A DNA stretch of 64,000 bases, taken from assembly GCA_021613335.1 (NCBI GenBank), contig JAJTWR010000269.1:629501-693500 (forward strand), written 5' to 3'. This document shows positions 1 to 27,606 of the stretch, piece after piece. The position numbers were made by a program, and so were the translations under genes. Below the pieces are notes generated by a model that searched no databases, was not told the origin of the DNA, and saw only the letters and a list, made by a program, of their open reading frames with translations. The stretch is from Whitmania pigra (taxonomy: Eukaryota > Annelida > Clitellata > Hirudinida > Haemopidae). Each line of letters opens with the position of its first letter. Positions within the stretch are counted from its first letter, which is position 1.

Positions 1-954
1 TTTTCCTTTCCAGCACTTTGATATTTTTTTGTTGACTTTGAAAGGTCAATCATCAAGGTCGAATCCAAGCTCCATCCACTGCTTTAAAGATTCATTACCC
101 TTCCATCCATCAGTCCATCCGATTTGCCTCCTTCAATTACTCATGAACTGAGAGAAAACGAAAGTTAAAATGCAAAGTTTTTATTTGCGTAAATTCCAAG
201 TGGACTTAAAATAACTCCTAAAAATAATTTCTAAAATGTGAATGGCTTATTGAGTGTTGACCGATTTGGTCAAAGAATCTTAAAGTGTTTATTTTTGGTG
301 TCCCATTGTGAGTACCTGCCAGTTTGTTTCTGTTTGTCTCCATTTTCCAAATATTTTTTTTTTAAATAAAAGTAATGTTTAAATAAATTTTCATACTATG
401 ACATGTCTTTCATTGTATTAGCCCAGTCGTGCGGAAATAGTGGTTTTTTTTTCGACAATTAAATTCGTTTATTCATTTACAGAACTCTGAACAAAGAACC
501 ATAACACTACAAACTCAGAATGTATCCCAAGGAAATAGAATTCCCGTCTAGGGCATAAACCTGTTGTAAAATGACCAAATTACGGCGACACGTATGAAAG
601 GGTATTTTACATAAATGATAATGAAAGGGTATTTTACATAAATGATTAAACTGAGATTGAAATTGCGAAATTTTATTGCAAACGACATGAGAAAATTGAT
701 GACAACATTTAAAAATGAAGAAAACACATTCAAAGCTAACGAACACGTGGCAATGAAAGATATACAGAGATTAACCGGGGCAGTGCTGTGACAAAAAACC
801 AACGATAAATAAAATGATTCATAAAGTGGTGAGGAAATGTAAATCTCAATTTATAACAGGAGAGATTGTATTATTTCAAGTTATTTAGTCATAATAATAA
901 TTGACACATGACGCTTAGGTACTCGAATAGGATGTGAAGGCACTTCTAAAGTAA

Positions 955-1015
955 TGTTTTATTAACGTCGTGAGAGGCGCAGCCTTAATCGTTAGGCCAT
1001 GCGGGCGAACTGAAG
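955..1015 (-). repeat. Fragment of tRNA-derived SINE (second family)
   Basis: Read on the minus strand, the segment contains a box A-like stretch, TGGCCTAACGATTAAGGC, followed by TGCGCCTCTCACGACG. The same TGCGCCTCTCACGA block recurs at 55625 on the plus strand together with a box B-like sequence. Confidence 0.5.
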
Positions 1016-1087
1016 GCACTTTATTTATTTATTTGATTATAGTCCGTTGCATAACTCAGATGATTTGGACTTGGCACTCTTAATCAA

Positions 1088-1185
1088 TCCATCATTTATA
1101 TAGCGCCCCGAACATGAGGGCGCTCCCTGGCAGTGCAGGCTGGGTTGCACACATGACACATAACGACTGTTGCTATGACCACCGA
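1088..1185 (-). repeat. 3' part of tRNA-derived SINE (first family)
   Basis: The minus strand shows CAACCCAGCCTGCACTGCC, then a block rich in GCGCCCT, then GGCGCTATATAAATGATG. The same order of blocks is seen at 49655-49850, and in diverged form at 7888-8045 and 39046-39160. This copy lacks the box A end. Confidence 0.6.
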
Positions 1186-1259
1186 GTGAAGGAAAGCAGT
1201 TCATTCGTCTAATCTTCCGATAATATTATTATATATAATAATGAATTTAATTGTATTCA

Positions 1260-2022
1260 TTGTGAGGTAGCGGAGATCATCCTACAAAAATCAAACTGCT
1301 TTTAAAACGTCATCAGCAACTTTCGGTGTACTTGTCGTACTTTTTAATCACATCCAACTAACAGAGCAGAGGTGGTTCGAAAGTTTTTGTGTCATCAATT
1401 AAAAAAACAAAACATTAAATTAAATAAATAAATTGGAATTATGATTTGGGATTGTTTGAGACTATAATTTCAAATAGTCTGTTATTGGACCATTATTAAT
1501 AGCTATTTTATCTTTCTTTAATAACAACATTATTTGTAATAACAAATGGCTATAGGTAAATAATACGATTATATTTTAATTCATTCACGACAGTCAAGAT
1601 GTTATCAGTTTTTTTTTATAAATTATTTGCTAATTTTGCTTTTGTAAACCATATGGTTGATATTACATGGCTTTTCAAAAAATTGTTGATTTCTTGATTA
1701 TGTACCATTATTACCTATTATTAGTCATTATGTTGCTATCATTTCAAAAGTTGTTTCGAGAAGTGGTGTTTTAGACGCTCTGAAAGAACTATAATGATTG
1801 AACTATAATTTTTTTTTTTTTACAAATTATCGTCATACTTGTGATGGGTTCATAATCGTGGCATGTTTATATTTATGATGATTTTATATTCTTAATGGTG
1901 AAATTAGTAAATATTTAAATATAATTCTCATGGACTAAAATGAGCGTACATTTCAGATCGTTTGTAACATCAATGATATTATAAATATTCGTAGTGATAA
2001 CGATGACTACGGCGGCGACGAC

Positions 2023-2114
<92 letters not shown>

Positions 2115-2129
2115 CGACGACGATGATGG

Positions 2130-2192
<63 letters not shown>

Positions 2193-3300
2193 CGATGATG
2201 ACGATGATGACGATGATGACGATGATGATGATGTTAACAGTTTGTTAATGATTAGGAGATTTTGTTATGAGTTATTAAAGAGCTTTGAAATTATTTAATC
2301 TCCAGGCGATTATGAACAAGATCAGTGAGATTACTTCCTACTGAATTTGTTGACATCCTAAAATAGATTTTAACATATCTTCGACGATAATTGATTTCGT
2401 CGTGAGGTAGCGGAGACCATCCTCCAGAAACACTTGAGCCGAACCAGAATCAGGTTGTATAGGTGCTACTGTTGCTGCAAAACCTTTTAATTTCACCCAA
2501 CTGACGGAGCAGAGGTGTTTTGAAAGTTTTTGTATCGCAAGAATTAAAAACTAAATAAATTGAAATTATAGATAACTTAAGACGATTTAATTCTAGAATT
2601 TAAAACAGTCTGTTATTGGACCATAAACAGGTCCAAAGGTTTATCATTTGTTGTTAATAACAATATAATTTGCATTAACAAATGGGTAATTATTTATTAT
2701 TATCTATTATTTATTGATTTATACGTAACGGTCAACATATTTTCAATTTATTCTTCATTTTATTTTTGTTAATTTTACTTTTATAAACGATATATATGGT
2801 TGGCTTTTCAAAAAATTGTAATCGCAATTTAAATAAAATTTAAGCATTGTTATTAGTCAGTGTGTTGTGTAATCATTTCAAAAGTTGTTTCGGGAAGTGG
2901 TGTTTTAGACGCTCTGAAAGAACTATAATGATTGAACTGTAATTGTTTTTTTTTTACAAATTATCGTCATAATTGTGATGGGTTCATAATCATGGCATGT
3001 TTATATTTATGATGATTTTATATTCTTAATGTTGAAATTTGTAAATATTTAATTATAATTCACATGGATTAATATGAGCGTCCATTTTAAATCGTTTGTA
3101 ACGTCCATGATATTATAGTAATGATGTAACATAATGATGACGATGACTACGACAACGACGATGATGATGATCATGTGAATAGTTTGTAAATGTTTAGGGG
3201 AATTTTGTTTTGATTTATTAAAAGCTTTAAAATTATTTAATATCCAGGCGGATATGAACAAATGTGAAATTACTTCCTAGTGAATTTTTTAATATCTTAA
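1260..3300. repeat. Diverged tandem duplication, unit about 1.1 kb
   Basis: Copy 1 (about 1260-2399) and copy 2 (about 2400-3300) share the same landmarks in order: GTGAGGTAGCGGAGAYCATCCT, the start of an AGAGCAGAGGTG block, CTGTTATTGGACCAT, a GTTGTTTCGRGAAGTGG block, ATTATCGTCAT, and a GAY-type microsatellite followed by a GTTTGTWAATG block. Copy 1 carries a much longer microsatellite (2007-2237) than copy 2 (3134-3175). No coding potential is seen. Confidence 0.8.
2007..2237 (+). repeat. (GAY)n microsatellite: (GACGAT)n and (GAT)n
   Basis: Nearly uninterrupted GAT and GAC triplets lie in presumed intronic DNA. The open frames through it (poly-Met or poly-Asp) are repeat artefacts. Confidence 0.95.
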
Positions 3301-3899
3301 ATTGATTTGTAAAATTTCTTTGGCGGCCGATTTTCAGGCTTTTTGAAAATAATAATAAAAAATAAAGAAGAAAAATTCATTAGATTTTTTTTTTAAAGGG
3401 AATATTTCAAACATTTCCTTTCCTTCAGCCACATCATTTTATGACATTTTTCATCTGAAAATCAAAAGCAAAGAAGCCAAGAATTTTCCATGCAAATTGA
3501 TCCATGCCACGTCATCGCTTGTCCTGTTTTTGTCTTTTGAAAGAGGAAATGTGTTTTTAATTTGTTTATCAAATCGTTTGTTGTAAATAAATTGAAATTT
3601 CAATTCAAGTGAAATTCTATTCTACCGGATACCATGATGATGATGATGATGGTTTTGGGGACATCGCATCAAATTATTGTACTACAATTTTTGAGGTTGG
3701 TTTAAATATATTTTTTTAATAAAACAAATCTGTAATTAATACATATTACACACATACTTGCATTTCGGGCACGATTGGCCGGCGAGACAACAACAAAAAC
3801 AACATTACCATCTCCACCATGACAACCAACAACAACAACCAACAACATCGACAACTTCGACAACATCAACAACACCCTTGCACCGTTTTCCTGACCCAC

Positions 3900-17750
<13,851 letters not shown>

Positions 17751-18215
17751 TCTTTCAATTCTTTCAATTCTTTCGGCGCAAAATGAAAAAAAAAGTTCTC
17801 ACAAAGACAGGAATTCACAACAGCAACAGCAACAACGAGAAGCGATGAATAGGAATGAAAATTTTATTTAAAACTTTATTAAGATTATTTTTTGTTAGGC
17901 CTTTTTTTACAGGTTGCTGATTTCGAATTAAATAAGCGGTTTTAATGGGACAATTCAGCGACAAGTATCTAGTATCTAAGTATCTAGCTGCTGATTCGGA
18001 GAGTCCTTATTTCGAGATACAATCGATTCATTAATTTTCGAATATTATAATATCTAATTAATCTAACATCTAAATTAGAAAAATTTGAGATGTTTCAAAA
18101 GACAAACAATCATCGGCTAATACTATATCTCAGTCCTTCCTTCAGGATATTCAACGACAGCAATTGCTGAAGAGAGCTCATCTCTGTTGTCCTTTTACAA
18201 ATTATAAATAATTAC

Positions 18216-18340
18216 CACACGACATCCTGTTTGATGACTTCAGAGTCCATAAAGGAAGCATTTTCGATCAATTTGACAACAATCGATCCGCGGGAGACCA
18301 TATTGTGGCCGTTCAACTCATTTAGAAAATTCATGGCGTG
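18216..18340 (-). CDS. Candidate isolated coding exon, unrecognised
   Basis: The minus strand has an acceptor (TTTATAG) before 18340 and a donor (GTAATT) after 18216. The 125 bp between are open and read AMNFLNELNGHNMVSRGS and so on, ending DSEVIKQDVVW. Base composition is coding-like against AT-rich surroundings. It lies between the myosin start and the membrane-protein gene, both on the same strand, and fits neither. Its function is unknown; it could be an alternative 5' exon or a relic. Confidence 0.3.
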
Positions 18341-18716
18341 CTATAAATTTTTTTCTACATTTTTTTTTGGGGGAGCGAAAGAAAAAAGAAACAATTTCTA
18401 TTCTTGTGATTTTCCGTCCGACTGGCAGCTATTCGCCTGAGTATTTTTCAAGACACCATTTCGAAAAAGACTGCTTTTATTTTAGCGATTCCGTGGAAGT
18501 CTGGTTTTTAAAAACAAGACGTTATTTGGTCGGCTTTTATTATTCAATGATTTAATGGAAAATACTATTTATTACAAACATCGTACAAATTAAACATCGA
18601 GTTACTGTCAATTGAATCGTAAATGAAGTAAATTCATCTTCACTAAAACACTGGCGAAACTGTAACGACACTGTTGCGCACGCAAATGTAGCTCCCGTGG
18701 AAACTGAATCCAAAAA

Positions 18717-18813
18717 TACATCGTCACTGTCGCCATCATCGTCACCCTCATCATCATCGTCATCATCATCATCATCATCATCCTCACCATCATCATCACC
18801 ACCATCGTCGTCA
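18717..18813 (+). repeat. (ATC)n / (CATCGT)n repeat in the presumed 3' UTR
   Basis: The repeat begins within about 10 bp of the stop codon of the membrane-protein gene on the minus strand. Confidence 0.85.
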
Positions 18814-20110
18814 TCAGTCGTTTGAACTGGACCAGTAATAGTTGCACTCCACGAGGCTCTTTCCGGAACTTTCATCTCCACAATTTCTCGAACTCCCCAT
18901 CATCTCTTGGATCTCGTCTCTCGACGAAATCAAATGCGGCAATTCGGCGGCAAGAGCGCGCTTCAGGTCGAAACTCGTCTCATTGGCTTCGTTCATCTGC
19001 CTGCTTGTCGAGCTGTCATTGGACTTGTCGGATTCGCCGAGTAGCAGCTCCGTCTTCGAAGTCGCACTGAGCTCCATGGCTCCGAGAGGCGAGTTTCCGT
19101 CGTCCACGATCCACTGATTGTGGTGGACACCGAGTGCCTCTTCCTCGTCGTCGTCGTCGTTGAGATTGTTCAACTCCATCTTGGCAACGCCGTGGTCCCG
19201 ATTGCAGAGGTAGAGTATGGCTGCTAAGCCCGTGATGAGAAAGGAAAGTAGAATGCCGGATATGACGAGCAGCCAGAAAGTGGTGGTTTTGCTCGGATGC
19301 CAGAAGAAGTGGTTGTAGTGGAAGCGGTAGAGGTTGAGCTGTCGCGTTTCTGAGACGTTATTCAGCTCGGTCGTCCGTTCAGTTTCCCATGTAATCGATT
19401 GATGCCCCCATTTGAAATAGGTTTCATCTTCAAGAGTTTTTTCTAGTCCACTGCCCTCCTTGATCGGTTCTGGAACCTTGGTCGATTCTATCTCGATGTC
19501 GTCGACTTTAATCGTGATGGGGATAGTGGTTTTTAGTTGAAGGTGCTTCTTGAACAAGCGATTGGTGGATAATCTTGAAACTGGAGTCGCTGAAATGTCT
19601 AAGACTTTTTCAATTGGAGAGATTTTCTTTTTAGAATCGTATTTGGATTTGCCGCTTTTCATGTCAAACAGGTTGACGATTTGTCTGTCTTTGGCCGGAA
19701 GATCCGAGGTCCCGAAAACCGTTTCAAAGTAGACCACGGGCTTGTTCCCGAGGGCCAAGTCGATATTTTGTCCGTGTACAGATCTAGATCTATTCAATAT
19801 CCCATCCGCTTGCTGTTCTTGATCGCTGTTGTAATGGATGTGAACATTGTGGTTGTTGTCAATGTTACTCTTGCCGGTGTTTGTGGCCAAAGTTTTTGGA
19901 ATATTTTGATCAGCAACAGAGTCCCCGAGGGCGCTCTTCGGGGCAAAATCACCAGCATTTTTTGTTACGTTGCCATGACAGCACGATCCTGTGCTTCGGG
20001 CCAGTGTGGCAAACAGTAGGAGAGTTGTGGCGATGACCTGTAACTTATTTAAGGAATGAAGGAATGCAGTATGTAGGTAAATATCGACTGAATTAATTAA
20101 CAATTACCAT
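18814..20110 (-). CDS. Single-pass type I membrane protein, unrecognised, 2 exons
   Basis: Exon 1 contributes only the ATG (20108-20110) before a GTAATT donor. Exon 2 (18814-20037) follows a TTACAG acceptor and continues in frame, giving about 408 residues. The N-terminus MVIATTLLLFATLARSTGS is a signal peptide. A CC pair follows, then an extracellular region of about 230 residues without recognisable domain, then a transmembrane helix at about residues 254-279 (TFWLLVISGILLSFLITGLA). The cytoplasmic tail of about 130 residues starts with an acidic DDDDEEE run and contains LLLGES and NYYW near the end. An alternative start further upstream in the retained intron would give an unlikely N-terminus, so I prefer the spliced ATG. 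I recognise no family; an adhesion or receptor-like role is only a guess. Confidence 0.75.
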
Positions 20111-22550
20111 TTTGAACGTTGGAAGCTAATACTTGAGAATCTGAAAATTCTGTCTTTATGTTGAAGTTCTCGTGACGTTTTATGATGATGATAAATGCAA
20201 GACTGCAGGTGTTGTCGTTAGTCACTGCAGGAGTTGTCAAGAATTTTGGCTGGAAACGCAACTCGATGATCAATTACAACATCGGGTTTTAAGCACGAAA
20301 AAAGACATTTTAAAATTCTCCTTGTTAATTTTGAAATTCCAATTTTTTGAATATTGAAAGCTTAATTAATTAAACTATTAACTGGAGAATTACCAGTTTC
20401 ATTAATGATTTGTTCGATAATTCAAGACATGTTATTTACAACCAGCAATTAGTTTTATTAAATTAGCGTTTTATATTGCCTGAATGTAAATGAGTATTAA
20501 TTTTTTTTACATTTATCTTTCAAGTTTAACTTTGAATATTGTTAATAATATCTTCATTTTGTTGACGATAATAACACTCACCAAGTCGATCAAGCAGAAA
20601 CTAATCTCCGTTTAAAGCTATATAAATAATTACTTTTGAATAATTATTTACTTTTGAATAAATTATTTTTATATTTAGTTATTTTTGAAAAATTACTTCT
20701 GAATAATTATATTTATATTTATCAGTATTTATTCGTCATTTTAATGTTGACAATTAAGACCTCATTAAAACTTTCCTGTTCGTTAAACACTTATTTTAAT
20801 ATAAAACAAATAAAGGGATAAATAAATTGGTTTCAAAAATTTTTTTTAAAATGTCCCTATTGATGATTTTCATATCACAAAATTCAAATGAAGCCCGTCC
20901 TTTTTTCTTTCTTTTTTTTTTATTTTTGAGCCGTGAAATAATTTCTAACTAAAAATTCAATTTTGTTCCCCGGAAACGAAAAGAAAAATATCCAATCATG
21001 TGTTCTTCATCCTTCAACGGCGACAGAAACAGAGTTCTCAATCTGAACAGGCACCCAATTTATACACAAGTCAGGCAGATACCATCGGGCATCGGGCGGG
21101 AACGGCACTGGTGATGCTTACCATTTTGCCGGCAGATTCACAAATAAAATCTGTAGAGATGTAGTCGATGACAACGACGAATTTAAAATCTTGTTGTTCG
21201 AAGAGTTTGGTAATTTAATATAAATTTATTAGAACAGAGACTTATCAATTTGTACTGAATGTATTTCATCGAATAATAACATTTTTTCACTAGTGATGCA
21301 TTCCTGATAAATCTTAGATTAATTAAGCAAACAAATGAATGAATGAAATAAATTCATTCCTCAAATTAACACAAAACAATTGCCAACGAAACATCCAATT
21401 ATCCCCTCATAACTAGTGAGTCGGAATTGGTACCCTCAGCTTCATGAAGATGTGATGTTGCCCCAATCGTATATCATGCATTAACTTTGCATGAACTCTG
21501 ACCTCTCAAGCAAATAGCAAGGAAGTAGGAAGCGAGGGGCGTCACCTTCCATCTCCATGAACTTAATCTACGATGGCGGATGCTGGCTGCTTCCCTCGAA
21601 GGGTCAACGTTCCAAGAATACGAAGGGAAACGAAATAGTGAGTTTGGGTGAGTCTTAACAACATCCTAGACATCGGTATTATTTTAAAAGCAATTTGTCT
21701 TATTATCTCTTTTTACAGTGATATGTTTATAGTGTAATGATTATTTTCTGTATAATAATTACTACTAATAATAATAATTATTAATAATTAATGTTATTAT
21801 TCAATTTTAAATCATACATTTCCCAATCAATAAACCAGCTGTTTAAGCTTTTACAGCCATCCCGATTACTGCTCGTTATTCTCTGATCGTACATCCGATG
21901 CTACAGTTTTTAATTTATTTGTCAACCAGCATCCCTCATCCAAATGATTTTTAAGCTCAACCCTCATCCCCTCTTTTTTTTCCAGATTTCATCCTCCATT
22001 CCCTGGAAATGTGAGGCCCTTTCTTTCCACCTTGATCTTCTTCCAATGGTTTATTCTAAAGATGTGTCAGCTCAAAAGATTTAGAGAGAGTCGTTATGTC
22101 GTTCAGACTTCCGCTATTGAGTGGGCGGTCTTGCTGCGATGAGGGTGGTGGTGGTTGTGATGATGATGATGATGACGATGATGATGATAATGATGATGAC
22201 GATGATGAGGATGATGATGATGATGAATCGATGTTATTGATCTAATGATCATCGTTATCAACATGATAAGTGATAATAATAATGATGATGATGATGATCA
22301 CGATGATTATGCACAGCGACTAAGATGATTTATGTGACGCACACCGTGATAGTAATCACGTGACAACGTAATCCCCGATCGGTTGCCATGACAACGTCCG
22401 CTTCAATTATTGAGTGATGCCCTTTTTTTCCTTCTCATCTCGATGAGCCGATATATAAGTAATAAATAAATAGAAAAATTCAAATTAACTAATATTATAA
22501 ATAAAACTTAATAAATACATTATTAATAGTAAGTAATTAATATTATAGTA

Positions 22551-22616
<66 letters not shown>

Positions 22617-23020
22617 TAATAATAATAATAATAATAAAAGTAAATTGTTCGTTTTCTTTATATTATTAATAACATTTTTGTACACGTATAATGATAGAAA
22701 TTAATCAACGTTATTTGCAATTTGATGTTTAAACCACGACTTAATAAAACACGTCTTCAAACCCGATTCGAAATTCAATGTTAGTTATTATTGTTACTTT
22801 TTCATTTCTTATCGGTCTGACAGTAAAATATGGGCTTCTTTAAGCCTGACCCTATTTGTGAATTATTGTCTAACCATCTCTCTTTAACCAAAATTAAAGA
22901 GCGAAAATTATTGCACGGCAAAGCAAATCAATCGAGTCATCAAGTACAATCTTGACAGACGTCGATACTGCTTACATTATTCGTGACACACATTCGGAGA
23001 CACTAATCAAGATTTTTGAA

Positions 23021-23086
<66 letters not shown>

Positions 23087-23389
23087 TAACAAATTTAACT
23101 TTACACGCGTTTTTGTTATACAAAAATTTAAATCATTAAAATAATTTAAATTTAAAAATCAAATTTCCAATATGACTAATAATGCAGGGACAAGCAAATA
23201 TTATAAAACTTACAACGAATTAATAAATGTGATTTAAGACACCATGGTGATCTTCCGAATTAAATTAAATTACAGTAAAAATGATTAAAATAATATTAAC
23301 ACAGCAACCTAATGTTTCACAAATGTCAGTTTAAACTGTAGTCAGCTGAATGTGGGTTGAAGGCCGTTTCAACCTCTCATTGTTATTGG
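20111..23389. other. Intergenic, AT-rich; simple repeats only
   Basis: No gene is recognised. Repeats include (GAT)n at 22153-22306, (AAT)n at 22555-22638 and (ATT)n at 23022-23083. Two short GC-richer islands (21010-21160 and 21480-21660) contain ATG-donor arrangements that could be 5' exons. Neither can be extended. Confidence 0.6.
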
Positions 23390-23560
23390 AGGCATTGCAG
23401 CTGATAGCTTTTCAATTTCTTCAGATGCGCGACCAATTCTTAAAAAGGGTTGACACTCTGGAAGTCCCTCAACAGAAATGAATCATCATCTGGCAATTAT
23501 CCGTTTAGTTCCACTGCGCAGAAGAGATTCAAGAAGATTAGAACCTGAGATTTCTTAATT
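23390..23560 (-). pseudogene. Decayed secreted-peptide gene
   Basis: The minus strand carries a signal-peptide-like stretch (VLIFLNLFCAVELNG) whose ATG has become AAG and which then meets a stop. About 100 bp on it shows the family C-terminus, reading PPITMRG then stop, as in the intact genes at 38216 and 45686. It lies 4.4 kb outside the intact cluster, so the family was once wider. Confidence 0.75.
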
Positions 23561-24481
23561 CTGCTTTGAAAAATCAAGAAACAGGTAAAATATGAAAGTT
23601 GAAGAACTTTAAAGAGTATATAAGTTAAGTGATGATTGTAAATATGGGTACAAATTGGTATGTTAACAATATGTAGTATATTCAGCTGAATTAATAAAAA
23701 TGAACATCGTAATGACGTGTCGTTGAACTTTTACGATATTAAGCAGTCAAATAAATTATGTGATGAATAATCGATAAGGACTTAAGTTTAATGGTAATAC
23801 TAGTTCTCCTAAACTTATATAAATACTCTTTCTTCTTGTTAAGAAATATAATTCATCCCGTTACAGTGGCAAACTAAATCTAGGCAAAACTTTGATTAAA
23901 TGAATTAATGTTTGCATGAATATTTTTGTTTTATGAAATAGATATTTATTATAGATTATTTTAATTATATATAATATAATAACAGCAATAAAACTTTTAA
24001 ATTGTTAATTTTTTTTTTTAATTTAAAATTTCATTAATTTCAACTATAATGCCATTTGAATAAGAGCGATTAGATGTAGCACGTCATTGTTCACAATTAG
24101 TTTATAAATTTAAAAAAAACAATGAAATTTAAAACAAATTGTAAAATCTTTAAAAACAATAAAAAATAAAAACAAAATTGTTTGCCTGTTTTCAATCACC
24201 GCTGCAAATTCATTCGTCACCAACAAATCCCCGCGGAACATCCCAAAAAAAAAAGACTGTAAGATTTTTTTCGGTCAAAAATTCAATTTTCGACGCTCCC
24301 AATATTTCTGTGTTCGTGTGTTTTCTCTCTGTTTTCTGTAAAAGTGGTTTGATGTTTTATTTTCTTGATCAATCGAACGGCATAAATACTGATTGAGAAT
24401 CATTTTGCAGGGCCACGACTAAAGAGCAGCCAAAGGCCGTAGTTTCAATTTGAATGCTAATTCGTCCTCTTCGCAGGAATT

Positions 24482-24681
24482 CCATCCATCCATCCATACA
24501 TCCATCCATCCATCCATCCATCCATCCATCCATCCATCCATCCATCCATCCATCCATCCATCCATCCATCCATCCATTCCATCCATCCATCCATCCATCC
24601 ATCATCCATCATCCATCCATCCATCCATCCATCCATCCATCCATCCATCCATCCATCCATCCATCCATCCATCCATCCATC
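24482..24681 (+). repeat. (CATC)n microsatellite
   Basis: About 200 bp of CATC units with two small interruptions. Confidence 0.97.
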
Positions 24682-25237
24682 AATTCACAACGTGGTTTTA
24701 ATCCTTTTACCACTTTCACACAGAACTCATTCCTACTGCATTGAGTGGTGGTGGTGGTGGTTGTCTGAACGGCTGAAGTAGATGGTTTGAACCCTCAATG
24801 GAAATGCTAATCCCCGTTCCTAAACGCATGGCCGGTGGAGCGACGAAGCATGGAGGTGTCGTGTAGTCTTCCTCCATTCCAGGCCGTTTGTCATATTGTT
24901 CGTTAGGTTTTTTTTTTGCAGGATTTATGTTTTATAGCTCTATGTAGGATTTGTAATAAATGACAAGGGATCTCCTGAACGTCAGTGTAGTGAGTATTAT
25001 TATTTATTTAGAAATGTCTTATTATTGATATTTATTATGTAAAAAAAATAAATGTATTATTATTAATAATTATTATTATTATTATTATTTAGAAATGTGT
25101 TACAATAAAAATTTAAAAATCAAAATATTGCCAAAAAATTAAAAGTTTAAAAACAGCACCAAAATTAATTCATGTTGACTGAATTATTGAACAATAATAT
25201 ATCTAACAGCCATCTATTTCTCCGACCATTCATTTAG

Positions 25238-25420
25238 CCATCCATCCATCAATCCATCCATCCATCCTTCCATCCATCCATCCATCCATCCATCCATCCA
25301 TCCATCCATCCATCCATCCATCCATCCATCCATCCATCCATCCATTCATCCATTCATCCATCCATCTATCCATCCATCCATCCATCCGTCCATTTGTCCA
25401 TCCGTCCGTCCATCTTTCAT
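25238..25420 (+). repeat. (CATC)n microsatellite, degenerate right end
   Basis: CATC units with increasing substitutions (CATT, CGTC) to the right. Confidence 0.93.
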
Positions 25421-26235
25421 TCTGGATTTATAGCAGGCAATGGACATAAAATTTCATTGTGGAACAAAATTTCATCCTGAAATGAGGATGAGGGTACGAT
25501 TTCAAAACGAGATTTAGAAACATTTGTAATAGCAATGATAATAATAATAATAATAATATAGAATTTTCAGTATAACATTAATAATAAATGTTCTATATTA
25601 TATTAATATATAATAATAATTAAAAAACAATAATAGCAATATTAACTAAGAAAATAATAATAACAATAATAACTAAAAAATAATAACAATAATAACTAAA
25701 AAAATAATAATAATTATAATAATTAAATTAATAGCAATTATAACACTTACAATAATACAATTACAATAATAATATTATTATTAATAAACAAGAGTAACAC
25801 CTAACGATTTAACGTTAAGTAAGTAAATATATTGTATTTATGAAATTACGTTTAGAAAGAATACGTATATTTAAATAAAATTTAACATGAATTCTTCTTT
25901 GTTTATCACATATTATTGTAATATTAACACATGAAAACATAATATTTTCATAATAAGTACATTATCTTATAATACAGTATTCTATAATATTATTTAGATC
26001 ATTTTCGTTTTTAAGCTACATAAAACAAGATGCTGTTTTCTTCAATGCAGGATTTCAAAGGATTAGGATCTCGTGGCAGTTCTTTTGAAGCTCACATCCT
26101 CTAAATCACACGCACACGGATGACACCCGCACATCCGTCCACTCCTAGTCCTTCTGGTCGTAAAATGAATTCTTCGATGGAGTTCGATTTTATCAGTAAA
26201 TTTGCATTATTTATATTTTGATTATCGGCTTGTTG

Positions 26236-27606
26236 TGCAAATTAAAAAATGATGCAGTTGATAATTTGGCATTGATAAGTTTATCGCTGTGTAAATATTT
26301 AGGACTGAAATATTCTATTGTTAATACTATATTATCTATAATAACTGAAAAGTTAAATACTAATTCTAATGGTAATAAATGCTTATGAAAATCTTTATTA
26401 TTTCATTAGCTCCGATCAGCACAATAAATTAACCATTTAAAGTAGTTATTATCTTCCTAATTTTATAATAAATAAATATTGTTATTTGCAAATTAACAAA
26501 ATAATCTGCATACATACATGTAATAATAATATTTATTAAAATTTAGTTAATATTATGAATAATTATTAATGCTATAACATAAAATCATTCAGAATGCAAA
26601 CTTAAAAATAACAAAGTAAAAATTTTCTAATGTTAAAATAAAATTAAAAATGTTAAATAAAAAAATACAAATATTAAAATAAAGTATTTATGTTTAACGG
26701 ATTTCAAGAATTAATGACTGGGTGTGTCCATTCGAGAATATCGCTTTTAAAGCTGTTTGGATAGCATCAGGATTATTGTAGTCCGACTATGGCAAATCAT
26801 AAGAATGAACGTCATGAGACCATACGAATGCTTATTTACGTCAGACATAATTTAAATAAAAATTAATTAAAAACGTGAAAAAATAATTAATAAATTTATA
26901 CTAAAACCATTTAAAGTAGTTATTATCTTTTTATAATAAATAAATTATTATTATTGGCAAATTAACAAAATAATCACTAAAACACCTTATTCTTTTATTA
27001 TTTCATAATTTATAAAACCGACTGAATGAGAATTGATCTGTTTAGAAACTTAATGAATGGGTAATTATGGATAATTAAATACAATCCGTAATGGGACAAA
27101 ATGTAACATTCCTTACAAAAACGACATTTATTCTATGAAATCCATATTTAGTTACCCGGATGAAAGTTAAATATTATTTATGAGAATTTATAAATTTCTA
27201 CCACAAACGATTAAAACAAAAGCTTTAATTTTATTAATTTAAAAAAATTAATGTCATAGATTTGATTAAATCGTAATTTCATTTAGACATTTATGATTTT
27301 TATTGTTGTTGCTTTTAATCATTTTGTTTTACCGCAATGACGCTCCAGCACAAACGAAGAAAAGCAATTTTGATTCAACCTTAATTTATTACTAAGAGTT
27401 AAGATTTGTTAAGAAGAAATTAGGATTATTAAGGCTTATAATTATGCTGAAGTAATTTCTTTTCTGGGTGGAGTTTGTGTATCCAATCAGCTCTGAACGT
27501 GCAGACTATCGATTTTTATAAATACAGATAACCACTAAACATAGACATAGGAAAGAAATATATCAGAAAATTTTAATGAACGGTGCATGATAGTTGGTAT
27601 TTCTGT
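26236..27606 (+). repeat. Segmental duplication, copy 1 (partner 32225-33607)
   Basis: The two segments are colinear and highly similar over about 1.37 kb, from AAATTAAAAAATGATGC to TGATAGTTGGTATTTCTG. They have the same orientation and are about 6 kb apart. The right partner ends against the 3' end of the peptide gene at 33622. The left copy has no peptide gene there. Confidence 0.9.

Larger units (their letters stand above)
1..3899. other. No exon recognised; presumed myosin intron or downstream sequence
   Basis: The stretch is AT-rich and has no convincing exon on either strand. It holds two SINE fragments, a diverged tandem duplication of about 1.1 kb and a (GAY)n microsatellite. Short open frames at 507-802 have no recognisable content. 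The next myosin exon must lie to the left of the window. Confidence 0.6.

Noticed and set aside
3600..3660. Search for myosin exon 9 between 1 and 3899
   Set aside because: No segment with correct phase and the expected motor sequence was found, so the exon is taken to lie outside the window.
26030..26160. Possible second orphan myosin-like exon (DFKGL after a GCAG acceptor)
   Set aside because: Only five residues resemble the QDFKRL motif and the frame closes soon after; most likely chance.
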